Below are positions 35,885-46,990 of a DNA stretch of 64,000 bases, piece after piece. The notes under the pieces are model-generated. The model did no database searches. It saw nothing but the letters and a program-made list of their open reading frames with translations, and was not told where the DNA came from. Each line of letters opens with the position of its first letter. Position 1 is the first letter of the stretch. The position numbers and the translations under genes are program-made. Source of the stretch: Sipunculus nudus (lineage: Eukaryota; Annelida; Sipuncula; Golfingiida; Sipunculidae); the NCBI GenBank assembly GCA_026874595.1, contig CM049320.1, forward strand, positions 17,496,988 through 17,560,987, given 5' to 3'.

Positions 35885-38129
35885 TTATGATCATCTGATA
35901 GAAAATATGACAAGTGTTAAGGAGCATTTATTTATCAAGATTCATAATACAGAGAACCAGGTAGAGTCTACAAGAAAGGGAGTATGAAAAACATGTTACA
36001 GTATATATGAGGACAATGTATTCGCATATTACAGAAAAAAAGTATTTAAATATCAGTACAGTAAATTTCTTGTTTATGGCAATTTAAACATATCATATCA
36101 AATAATGCTGTGCTTTGTAGATTATTTCTCTGTGTACTTTATGTGATAGGATTACAAATGTACAGGGCAGATTATAGTGCGCATATACTAGGGACCATCG
36201 GACATTTATACTAGTGCCTAAGGCCTAATGTGTACTGTGCTGGGTGTATTTATTAGAAGCACTTTACCATGGAAGTGATAGGGAACAAAGATTACTCTGT
36301 CCCGTGTATGTTCTTTAAAGAATCTCTGTGCAGCACCACCAGAAGAAAAAAGGCACAATACCCTTTGAAAGATTAAACATCACCATACTTAGTATAAGTA
36401 CAAAAAAAATCCGTTATGTATTCTGTAAAAAGTGACCATGCTATATAGAGCTTATGAGCAGATAAAAAAAAAGTTGCTTTCAATTTTCAGTGAGGTCATC
36501 TGGAATAAAGAATGTGTGACACGAATTACAAATATATACAAAATGGCGCCACTTGATTGCATATTTTCGACATTTAATAGACAAACATCCCTTGTTAGTT
36601 GCTTGATAGTTCGCACAAGATTAGTCCAACATTGAGACCAAATATCAGTGAATGTTCTTATTCATATCTCATGTAATACTTTTTCACTAGTATATCTTAT
36701 AACAACACATTGGACCGGCTCGAGTGTCAAGTGACATCCATTTGGAAATTTGGGGCTTATACCGTGGTTTTATTGACCGACCTGGCACTACATATTCTTA
36801 GAACACACAAAGAACATCAGTCTCAGGGTAAACAGGTGTAATTTAATCAATAATATTCTCTCTCATTGCTTTTACTTGCAAGCTATAACAAGAATATTAC
36901 AGTTGCAAAAATATGAATTGTATGCAAAGTGAGACAAACTCGTGATGTCAACAAACTTTCACCATATACGCACTAATGTTAAAACTAAAGGTTTTGAATG
37001 TATTCACAAGAAAGGTATGGCATATATCCCCCGGTTTTATTCAGATTATATTATTTTATAATACGAGTGGTCTCAGTGATTGCATAAACGTTATACATGT
37101 CACCATTGATAATAATAATTCCCTGTTGAATGCATCCATATTATGATTAAGGAGTAGTTTATGAAAGGGACTTTAACGAATGCAAGTTTTTTTTTTCAAA
37201 ATAAAAACATTCAACAACATCATATCGATACATTTAGCTGCATGTATTTTTCATTTAATGAAACAATGCTTTGCGTCTGACACCTGTGGGGAAAAGTTAA
37301 TGGTAAGGAGAGAATGATAGCAGTATGCTAGGTTGAATAATGTTAAAACAACACTAATTTATAAGAAGAACTTAGAGAGATAACAACATGCACTTGTAGT
37401 AAGTAACATGTATTTAATTCGTGTGTCCTTATCACATTACATTGATGCACTGTTCGTATATTTTGTAAGGAATTTTCTTGCCAGGAACGCTTTTCCCCAC
37501 GTCTAGGCATATACATCATTGTTGATTCGATGACGTATTTTATATCAATGTTCAACATATTAGTCAGTAGATTTTTAAAGTGTGAACAAATATAATTTAC
37601 ATGGACTTTACTCAAGGCGTTGGAAGACGCATTGTCCTAATTTGCTCGTAGGTCAATACAAGACCCCATAACTTTAAGGTTACCGTTGTTAGCATGCTGT
37701 GCAAGAGGAATACGTCCCAAATGAATTTATGTCATGGTGTTTGACAACTCACTCACTGACCTATATCTTACACGATGTATTTCAACTAAATCTAGTCTAA
37801 ATATGATTCGGCCATGTTGTGGTTGTTTACACACAACGCCATGGCCCTGTGTTGTGCAAACAAGACCGTTTAGGGTTATATAGTGGTTACTATATCGTAT
37901 TACAAGAATCCATATGTGGATTCTTTACATATCTGTAGTGGATTTCGTTGTATCACAATTCTCAGCACATTAAAAATTACAACGAAAAAAATTGCATTAC
38001 TAATTTTCAACATTAGACTAAGCACCGGGAATACAGATTTAAGTCACAGTATTTTTTATTGACTGAAGGATAATGAATCATTAATGATGGGAGAGTGTCT
38101 GAAGACCAAGACACAGAAAAATTTTCTGA

Positions 38130-40085
38130 TGGCGAACATAACTATCTTATAAATAGGATTCAATCGTATTGTTAAGCTATTACTTGCCACTAATAAGAGG
38201 AATGTAACAGTTGCAAAAATATAGACTATTTGTAAAGTAGGTAATAGCCTGATATGTATGGTCAAACTTGAAAAACAAATCTTTCCATGATACATATGCA
38301 TCAATAATAACTAAGGCAAACTTGCGATGTCAACATACTTTTCCCATACATAAAGTTTTAACGAGATATTTAGGGCATATAACACCCGGATGTCTTTACT
38401 CAACTTATATTGTTTTATAATAAGGGTGGTTTCAATAAATGCACAAACGTTAGACCTTAATGGATAATAATAAATCCCTGTTTTATGCATCTAGATTTGG
38501 TGTAGGAGTTGTAAACTAAATGAACTTAAACGAAACCAAATAGAGTCTTTTCCAAAAATACATTTAATATCATCATTAAGGTACATTAATTTACAAATCA
38601 TTACGGTATAGTCATTATAAGCATAAATTCATAAGCAGCTCACCGTAGATAGACTTTTTTGTTAAAGATACAAGACCTAGTACCTGACATATGTGGGAAA
38701 AAGTTAATACTAAGGAGAAAATGGTACTAGCATGCTTGGTTGAATACATTTCAAACCACATTATCTTGTAACAAGAATTATCATGACATATATTAACATG
38801 CACTTTCAGTAACAAGCGTGTATTTATTTCGTTTGTCCTTAAACGCCTCCCGGGAGGCATATCACATGATATCCATGTACTGTGACCATCTACCTAGTCA
38901 GCAAAGCTCTCCAAAGGTTTCGGCATAGGCATCATGTGTGAACCGGTTAGATTTTGTATATCAATATTCAGCATATATTGTCAGTAGATTTTCAAAATTG
39001 TGAAAAAATATGATTAACATCAACTTTACTAAGGGCATTGGAAGAGTTTTGGTCCTAATTTGCTCGTAGGTCGAAACAAGATTCTATGGTACTTTCTCAC
39101 AAACCTGAAGGTTGCCCTTGTTTGAATACTATGCAACAAAAAGAGTTCCCAAATGAAATTAACAGGGTGGTAAGCTAAAATATCAGTAACCCTTATTACA
39201 TTATATCAAAACAGAGCGTTACAGTAGACTTTATTATGTCTACATAAATGAAAAGATTCTTTTTTTTTTCTATAGAACGAAATGAAGTAGGCAGATAATC
39301 TGATATTGGTGTCCAGTTAAACTTACAAAAAAAAGAGTATAAAAAGTCAAGGATAAATCTATGCCATGGTGTTCAGTGGCTCCTTACCTGGTTACGTGTT
39401 GTGCCATTTGTTTAAATTAATTTGAGTAGAATTATGCCTGTGCTTAACAGATACACTGTGCTTTGTAAGCTCAGGATATCAACCATATAAAAATAATTAT
39501 TAGATCTGTTCGACCTTAATGTAATTCATTGTAAACACAATGAGCGAAATAGAACATTTATTTCTTATGTCATGGTATTTACCAACGCGCTCATTGACGA
39601 AAATCTCACACAAAGTAAATCAACTAAATCGAAACCTGTTTATGGCCATGTTTGTTGCCCCTTACTCATCACGCAATTGCCATGTGCTGTACGTACAGGA
39701 CCGATTAGGGTTATATACCGTATTTCCTTGATCAGACCCCGGCGCGTTTTTTTTTCAGAACCAAAAAAAATACCCGGCGTTTAAAGTAGGCAGGCTTCTA
39801 TTTATGGCCGGCGTTTATTAAAATCTACATTTTCAGGTTCTTAGTGGTTTTAAACTTGCGACTTAGTCTGCTGTGGGCAACATGAACAAAATCATCGGCC
39901 TACAAGAAGCCAAGCGTAGAATCTATACATTTCTTAAACGGAATTTTTGTATCACCACTTGTAGAACATTGAAATAACAACACAAAAAGTTGCATTATGA
40001 ATTGATTTTCCACTGTAGACTAAGAATACAAGAATAATTAGGAAAATAAGTCACAATACTACTCGAATTGAGCAGTTTATCATTA
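38130..40085 (+). repeat. Third copy of the right part of duplication 2
   Basis: Starts again with sequence equivalent to about 24,790 (the 'ttgttaagctatt..cagttgcaaaaatatagact' stretch at 38,170-38,230). It follows copies A and B in order through 39,000-39,130 (matching 25,670-25,790) and 39,690-39,715 (matching 25,960-25,980) to about 40,080. Divergence is higher than between A and B. It carries no TRIM sequence. An inserted element interrupts it at 39,715-39,930. Confidence 0.7.
39715..39930 (+). mobile_element. Insertion with CCGTATTTCC end in duplication copy C
   Basis: Copies A and B read GGGTTATATAGTGG here, while copy C reads GGGTTATATA and then CCGTATTTCCTTGATCAGAC, so foreign sequence begins at about 39,719 after a TA. 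The insert has CCGGCG and 'ggcgtttattaaa' motifs that I recall as common in MITE-like repeats. Homology to A and B resumes at about 39,945. No inverted right end is evident, so it is probably truncated. Confidence 0.45.
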
Positions 40086-40428
40086 TCAGATTTGAATAGA
40101 ATTATTGACTAAATTTGGCCAATAGCATTGTTTTGTTTTCAGCCAACACTTTATAGACCATGGTTAATAGACTGGTAACATGGTGTCTGAAGTTCTTGGT
40201 CAGGGTTTTCCCCATACATAACATCAAAAAATATCACTTAAAAACACGTATCTCGTTATTCCCTTCCTTTTTTTCTCTAATATTATCTAAACATCGATAA
40301 AATCATAGGCAGAATGTCAACATCCTGCATGCTTTGCATATGTTGTCATCTTTCTTCATACTATAATATAAATCCCTTTACAAGAGACATTTTTACATAT
40401 CAAAATTAAAAGTTAAAGAATCAATTTT

Positions 40429-42290
40429 TAGCTCAGTTGACTGTAAGTCATCTAACCTATAGCGATCGCCCTTTGTCGGTCGTCCGTCCGGCCGTCCGGC
40501 TGTCCAGCCATCCGGCTGTCTGTCCGTTAACAGGGCACAAATCATAACAACTAGACCTAGAATCTTCTCTCTTAATATGCAGGGAGGTCCATGAAAAGTC
40601 TCCTGTGAAAAAATGGGGTCTATGTTACCAATATTCTTCGAGCTATGGGGCTCCGAAGTACCCTTCAGAATAATGGAAATGTGATACAAAATCTCCAGTA
40701 TTTTGAACAACTTATGCATTGATAACGATGATTTTTTTGCATGGATATTGGTCATGGAATGTTTCATCAGTTTCTGCAGACTGGTGGCGCCACCCCAATT
40801 TTTTTTTTATTTTTTACAATTTTTTTTTTTTCCTATTTTTGAAACCTCTTAAGATGCGGTCATCTGTTAACATTGAACAAATCCTAAGGACTGGACCTAG
40901 AATTTTCTTTCTTGACATGCTAGGAGGCCAATGAAAAGTCTCTGTGGAAACCTAGAATTAGGTCTATGTTACCCAAATTCTTCGAGCTATGGGGCTCCGA
41001 AGTACCCCTCAGAATAATAGAAATGTGATACAAAATCTCCAGTATTTTGAACAACTAATGCAATGATAACGATGATTTTTTGCATGGATATTGGTCATGG
41101 AATGTTTCATCAGTTTCTGCAGACTGGTGGCCCCACCCCTATTTTTTTATTTTTTACTATTTTTTTCCTATTTTTTAAACCTCTTAAGATGCGGTCATCT
41201 GTTAACAGTGCACAAATCCTAAGGACTGGACCTAGACTATTCTCCCTTGACATGCTAGGAGGCCAATGAAACTCTCTGAGGAAACCAGGAATAAGGTCTC
41301 AGTTATCCATATTCTTCGAGCTATGGGGCTCTGAAGTACCCCCCCCCCCTAAATAATGGAAAATTGATACAAAAGCTCAAGTATCTGAACAACTAATGCA
41401 TTGATAACGATGATTTTTTGCATGGATATTGCTCATGGAATGTTTCATCAGTTTCTGCAGACTGGTGGCGCCACCAGCATTTTCGATTTTAACGAATTTT
41501 TTATTTATTTTTTAGACCTCTTAAGATGCGGTCATCTGTTAACAGGGCACAAATCGTAACCACTGGACCTAGAATCTTCTATCTTGACATGCTGGGAGGT
41601 CAATAAAAATGTCTCCGTGGAAACCTGAAATTATGTCTCTGCTACCCATATACTCTGAGGTATGGGGCTCAGTAGACCCAAAAGAATAACTTAAAATCTG
41701 ATACAAAACTCTTATATCTCAACAAATTGTTCATTGATTGTTATGATTCTTTGCATGTGTTTTTATCATGGAGAGTTTCATCAGTTCTTGCAGACGGGTG
41801 GCGTCACCTGTTTTTTTTTCCAATTTTTATGCATTTCTCTCTATTTGTGTGACCTTCAAAGATGCGGCTATCTATTATCAGGGCAGGGAGGTCAATGAAT
41901 TTATCCTTGGAAACTGAAATTAGGTCTCTGTCACCCATATTCTCTGAGCTATGGGGCTTATAAACACCCCTATTATAATTGAAAATTTGATATTAAAGCA
42001 GGGCACAAAATATAACCCTTGGACCTAGAATCTTCTAACTAAAATCCAGGGAGGTCCATGAAAAGAGTCCTTGGAAACATGAAATTAGGTCTCTGTTACC
42101 CATAATCTTTGAGCAATGGGGCTTGTAAGCACACCCCAGAATATTGGAAAATTTGATACCAAAGTAGAGCACAAATGATAACCACTTGACCAGGAATCTT
42201 CTCACTTGGCATCCTGAGAATTCCTCAAAAGTTCTCAACCTTAAATTGGGTCACTGTGACCTATAATCTCAGAGTTTTGCGGTATGTTTG
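40429..42290 (+). repeat. Tandem array of a dispersed repeat, period about 336 bp
   Basis: The phrase around GTTAACAGGGCACAAATC begins units at about 40,527, 40,865, 41,198 and 41,537 (spacings 338, 333 and 339), followed by truncated units near 41,876, 42,000 and 42,163. Each full unit also carries 'ggacctagaatcttct', 'gagctatggggctc', 'gatgattttttgcatgg' and 'tgcagactggtggc', then a T-rich stretch. The left end is a short TCCG-rich minisatellite (about 40,475-40,528) preceded by TAGCTCAGTTGACTG. The same opening recurs at 46,310. Open frames inside (40,393-40,767 minus; 40,719-41,269 plus) are repeat artefacts. The AT-rich spacer 40,086-40,428 holds nothing recognisable. Confidence 0.8.
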
Positions 42291-43139
42291 AGCATCCCAG
42301 AAGAAATGTAAAATACATACAAATTGCCAGGTTCCTCAGGAAAGGCTCGTTTGATTGTTTCAAATTAGGTGTGCTAATGAGGCTTGGTGAATTTAAGCTA
42401 ATATGCATAAATGATGATGCCACCGATATTATCTTAAGTGCAAGGACATATTGTCAACATGTCAGTCGGCTGAGCGTCATGACCCAAGGGTCATATAGTC
42501 ATTCATATGTGTCAGGAAATTTTCATAGAGAAATGGTATTATCCAATAGATTTCATTTGAATCAACAAAACATATATGCGATTGAAAAAAAAACAATTTT
42601 CAGCGAACACGGATATTTGACAAAAAGTGAATTATACTCAGAAGTGAGAACTTTTTATATTCATATTTTCTTTTTGGGCATCGACACGAACGAGCATCCG
42701 ATTAAAGTAGAACCATGTTCGAAAATATGGTAGACCGTCACCTTAAAGGAACATGTGTCAAAGAACAAGAGGTCTGCTTCAGTAAGATATTTTTATTCAC
42801 TAATCAAAGATTAAGAGTACTACACTTGGCCTAAAACTGCAGGACCCATAGCATAGTGTTATAAAACGTTAGCTCTCATTGATTGGTCGCACGTTTAGTA
42901 TTCACATATTACTTAAGTAAGACAGAGTGCGAGTCAAACTCTAAATAACTAAGGATAAGGTGTTCTATTCGAATATACTTTCTTCTGTATCAGTCAGTAA
43001 ATGTATACACACAAACGCGTGTGTGTGTGTGCATCTGCGTGCGTGAATATATAAAGTAAAAAAAAGGTCCACAGATATAGAATAGGTTAACACAAAAGTA
43101 TATGTATGTAATCGATACTAGTATGGCCGTATATATATG
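42291..43139. other. Spacer with an unassigned open frame
   Basis: A 149-codon plus-strand frame (42,284-42,733) begins inside the preceding repeat and has no domain I recognise, no signal peptide and no splice context, so it is not called a gene. A short (GT)n tract lies at 43,019-43,031. Confidence 0.4.
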
Positions 43140-43224
43140 TTAGAGTTACCCTCCGTTGTAAAGTGCTCTATGGCCTACAGACTAGGCCGGAGGGGTATAA
43201 CACTGAAGAAAAACAACACTGTAA

Positions 43225-43272
43225 ATTCACAACAGACTGTTTCACGGGATACGACCCGATCATCAGGTAAAT
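43225..43272 (-). ncRNA. Candidate hammerhead-ribozyme-like motif
   Basis: On the minus strand, from 43,272 to 43,225, the order is: stem I 5' strand ATTTAC (43,272-43,267), CTGATGA (43,266-43,260), a hairpin CGGG-TCGTAT-CCCG flanked by T on each side, GAAA (43,243-43,240), a short hairpin using ACA..TGT with loop GTC, T, then stem I 3' strand GTGAAT (43,230-43,225). Six consecutive pairs (one G-T) close stem I, A15.1 would pair with U16.1, and cleavage would follow GUU. This is the type I hammerhead layout known from Penelope-like elements and retrozymes. Against it: the closing pair of stem II (10.1-11.1) is T-T where G-C is usual, and stem III is only three pairs. It may be a decayed copy or chance. 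Confidence 0.35.
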
Positions 43273-43306
43273 GTGGTTAGAATGAAGCTAACGGCGTGGT
43301 TTGAAA

Positions 43307-43467
43307 AGGTAGAGCAAGTTAGCTAAACGTTAAGCACGTTGGAGCAATGAGTTATTATTCCGAGTTTCACGCCCTTGCCGGTCTCAACGCCGTTGTAACG
43401 GGGTGAAACTCGGGGTAATAACTCGATGCTCCAACGTGCTTAACGTTTAGCTAACCTGCTCTACCTT
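43307..43467. repeat. Long hairpin (about 61-bp arms, about 35-base loop)
   Basis: The left arm, 43,307-43,370, and right arm, 43,403-43,467, are inverted copies with only about four or five differences. The best run is TTAGCTAAACGTTAAGCACG and its complement. The loop holds CAACGCCGTTG, itself palindromic. A second small nested hairpin (CCCTCC..GGCCTA / TAGGCC..GGAGGG) lies just to the left at about 43,149-43,194. Together with the ribozyme-like motif between them these may be parts of one element of about 0.33 kb. Confidence 0.85.
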
Positions 43468-44569
43468 ACCTGTATCGAGCACTATGCTGCAAACACTGAA
43501 ACCTACTTAGAATTATATATATGTGTGTGTGTGTGTGTAATAGAATGCCTGCAGTTTAAGGTATCTTCTACTTCATGTAATCGTTCCCCTATTCAGTTAA
43601 TTGAAAAATCCTGCACTACCTGAAAAATGCTGGTCCCAACGGCCCCATGAGGATCCATGGATTATATGGAAAATGCAAAAAAATCGGAATGTCTTTTATT
43701 AATTTCTGCTGTTGGTCTAATGTTTGTTTTTACAGAAACACAATGTATCACATATCCCGCTTTAATTTTGTTTTAATGTCATCGTTAATATATAAATATA
43801 ACTTCAGGCATTTATATGGTATATTCATCATTTATCCTGAATGTTTAATTTAAAAACGTGAAATTAAGAAATGATTATTTTTAGAAATTCGCACAAACTG
43901 ATCTTTTAAAAAAAATCTGAAAAAAAATTGACTATATGTACATATTTCTGAACATATGGACAATCTGGAAATCATTTTTATTGAAGGTTTTATGAAAATA
44001 TCGCCCTAAAGAAGGAGTTACCGACTAAAATAATGTTTCTTTCGATAATTGCAAAAAAATACATGGGAAGAGTATTTTCTTGTTAGGTTAACTCAAATGT
44101 GGATGCAAGTCACATTTGTATTACATGAATCCATTATGATCTGATTTGGTTCCTCTGCTCTAAAATTGATGTTCACCATTTATCATCAAAAGTAATTTTA
44201 ACGGAAAATGTAAAGTTTGTATGACAAACTCGATAGGGGGCACAGCGATCCCAGAAAATATGCACCTGGCTCGTACCAATTTAAAGTCAATAAATAGGAC
44301 ACACATAATCAAGATAAGTAGTTTTCATGATAAAAGTTTACAGTCCTGGCTCAAGTCTAAGCTTCATTTGCTTATCGATAGGAAGTTGAAGAATGTATAG
44401 GTTCTTCTAGGTCAGACTTTTTGTTTTGTGTACTGATGTGTGGTTAGCAAATCAGTTAAATGCCTTTTTAATGATGAACTACATTTACAAAAATCATCTT
44501 GGACATAAAATTGACCATGACCTTCTGGACGCTGGAATATCTGCATCACAGTTGTTAGTACCAGAAGCA
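43468..44569. other. AT-rich spacer
   Basis: No gene or organised repeat recognised. A (GT)n run lies at about 43,522-43,540. Confidence 0.4.
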
Positions 44570-45905
44570 GAATAAATGTATGGCCTGAGGCCTCCTGTAG
44601 ACTTATCAAAATTATATTTGGCCCAAGGCACCCCCAGACTTATTCGTACCATTATTTATTCATACATACAGAACTATAGATCGGCCTGGCCGCCTGAGAC
44701 TTATCACAGTGGGTCTCCACTGTTTATGCCCTACAGTTATGCAGCCCAGTGTTTTATTCTAGAAGGAAAAGTAAACACATGGGGGCCTTAGTGCCCTACA
44801 TACTTGTAAAAACCATGAGGCCTCAGGCAACAGGGATGTGTGCATGGTCTAGTTTAATATTTCAACCCTATTCAATTCTATTGCTGTTATCTAAAGACTT
44901 TATCATTAAGTCTATGCCCCCTGCAGTCATTTTATTATTACCTCCGTGATGTGACGGGGGTTATGTATTTTGTCGGCATTGGCTTGTCTGTTAGCATCAT
45001 TACTCAAATGTATAAACGGATTTTAATGAAATTTTCAAGATAGCTCGGCAATGATAAAAAGTATTATTGATAATTTATTTTTTTTTTGGGGGGGGGGTGA
45101 CCCGGAACCTATGGATCCAGAAATTTTGTTCATTAAAAATGCAGCGTTTCTTATAATGCCTTGTTGGGGTCAGGAGCTGCCTAGGCGGAGGTCTGTGCAT
45201 ATACTCTAAGTGCATGTACTCTTGTTGTTATAATAATAATTATTTTTATTATTATTACTATTATCATTATTAATATAAAGGTACCTCAGGCCCTTTAAGT
45301 CCTATTTTCATTATTATCTTGTGGGCTCAGGCCCCTACCCTATACTAATATTATTATTATAATGGGGCCTCAGGCCCCTGAAAGTATTATTATTATTGTT
45401 TTAAATAATATTATTATCTGTATTATTATTATTATTTTTATTATTATGGGCCTGAGGGAAACTACAGTATTGCTATTATTATGATGAGGCCTTAGGACCT
45501 ATACAATATTACTATTATTATCAAGGGGCCTCAAGCCACCCTCCAGTTGTATTATTAATTTAATAAGGCTTCTAGCCTCCTAAACAAGTGTCATTTTTAT
45601 CATGAGGTTTCATATTTTTATTTAATTATTAATATTTTTATGGGACATTAGGTCCCTTCTAGTTCTACTTTTACTATTACCATGGGATCTCAGGCCCCCT
45701 ATAGTAGTATTATTATTATCACCACCGGGCCTGAGGCCCCCTACAGTATTATTATTACGGGGCCTGGTGCCCTCTGCAGTAGTTTTATTGTGGGAATTAG
45801 GGCCAATTGTGTATTGTATTAGGTGAGGTTAGAGGCCCCGAACAATAGTACTATTGGTGTAATGAGGCTATCAGAACCCCTACAGTAGTAATTTATTATA
45901 TATAA
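44570..45905 (+). repeat. Degenerate array of ATT tracts alternating with a GGGGCCT-palindrome
   Basis: The motif GGGGCCTCAGGCCCC (best at 45,364-45,378; seven-base arms about one central base) and its variants, often followed by CTACAGTA, alternate with short (ATT)n tracts at irregular spacing of about 40-90 bases. More than a dozen variants can be read between 44,576 and 45,900. The array is interrupted by an unrelated element at 44,940-45,227. No protein is encoded: open frames at 44,576-44,949 are incidental. Confidence 0.7.
44940..45227 (+). mobile_element. Dispersed element with CCTCCG/GGCGGAGG ends, nested in the ATT array
   Basis: Begins ACCTCCGTGATGTGACGGGGG (near palindromic) at 44,940 and closes with GGCGGAGGTCTGTGC near 45,185 and an AGTGCATGTACTC tail. 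It contains the 'ggattttaatgaaatttt' and 'atagctcggcaatg' phrases of a repeat I recall as frequent in marine invertebrate genomes. The flanks on both sides are the ATT/GGGGCCT array, so it inserted into that array. A G homopolymer lies at about 45,089-45,099. Confidence 0.6.
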
Positions 45906-46309
45906 TGATGCCATATTAATTTTTGAAAAATAGCATTAGTTTACCAAGTGCATCTTTGAGAAATAAAAAATAAATAATAACAAGAAACTTTTGCAATATA
46001 TGCAAACCAAAAGTGATTAAATTTGTAGTGTGGGATAATGCAAATATTTCATGACAGCATTCATTCATTTCCTTGATATTACTTTCAAATGTGACTGAAC
46101 CAAGGAGTTATAAGGATCTCATACATGTAATTACATCCTGTTTTACATCCTGAACACAACCACTGAATGAATATGCTACATATTAAGCATCTATTAGGGC
46201 CACTCTGGAAATAAAATGGAATTAATCACTGTCATTATTTTGGTAAATCTGAATAGCAGTGATGCATTTTCCCAAGACATGACTTGGTCGTAAGCCCAGT
46301 CTCAGGGCT
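45906..46309. other. Spacer without recognised features
   Basis: Nothing recognised on either strand. Confidence 0.4.
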
Positions 46310-46726
46310 GCCTTTAAAGCTCAGCTGACTGAAAGTCTGAGCTTTAGCGAACTATCTTTCTGAATAACTTATTAAGACTGTTTGCGCCGCCTGTAATTTT
46401 TTTCCGTTTTTTATTCTATTTTTTCTCTTTTTTTCAGACCTTAATTAAAGCAGGCGTTCGTTAACTAGACAGAAATCATAACCGCTGCACATGAAATCTT
46501 CTCACTTGACATCAAGGGAGTTTCATAAAAATCTCCTTTGCAAAACTGAAATTATATCTTTTTTTACGATACCCCCAGAGCTATAAGGCTAAAATATACG
46601 CCCCAGAATAATTACAAATTTGATGTGAAAGCTCCAGTCTATGATAAACTAATACATTGATCGCCATGATTCTTTGCGTTATGATCCTGGAGTGTTTTAT
46701 TAGTTCCTGCAGACTGATTGCCAAAC

Positions 46727-46761
<35 letters not shown>

Positions 46762-46990
46762 CGCAAATGAAACATTCCGTCCATTAACAATATAAACATT
46801 TCCTGGAAACATGGTATAATGTCACTATGACTAATATATTGCAAGCTGTGTGAAAGAACATGATTTTAACAATCTATTATTCACATCAGCACAAATGGTA
46901 GCAGCTGGATGTAGAATAAGGTCACTGTAACCTATATCTAACGTCTATTGACAAAATGCATGATTTTGAGCACGCCTGGGTTTAAATTAT
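46310..46990 (+). repeat. Dispersed repeat family, single diverged copy with 33-T tract
   Basis: Begins AGCTCAGCTGACTGAAAGTC, matching the opening of the array at 40,429, and continues with the same order of phrases ('tgaaatcttctcacttgacat', 'gagctataaggct', 'tgcagactgattg'). The T-rich segment of the unit is here a pure run of 33 T at 46,729-46,761. Non-coding. Confidence 0.65.

Larger units (their letters stand above)
33630..38105 (+). repeat. Segmental duplication 2, copy B
   Basis: Direct copy of 20,170-26,230. Its left edge falls inside the sequence equivalent to the inverted TRIM fragment: only the part matching about 20,160-20,210 is kept. Its right edge ends at the ATGATGGGAGA phrase (38,086-38,096), equivalent to 26,200-26,210. 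It carries the TRIM remnant at 35,085-35,884. Elsewhere, for example 33,900-34,770 and 35,900-36,190, no gene is recognised. A G homopolymer lies at about 34,503-34,516. Confidence 0.8.

Noticed and set aside
42284-42733. 149-codon frame as a novel gene
   Set aside because: It starts within a dispersed repeat and has no recognisable domain, hydrophobic segment or splice signals; such a length can occur by chance in this much sequence.
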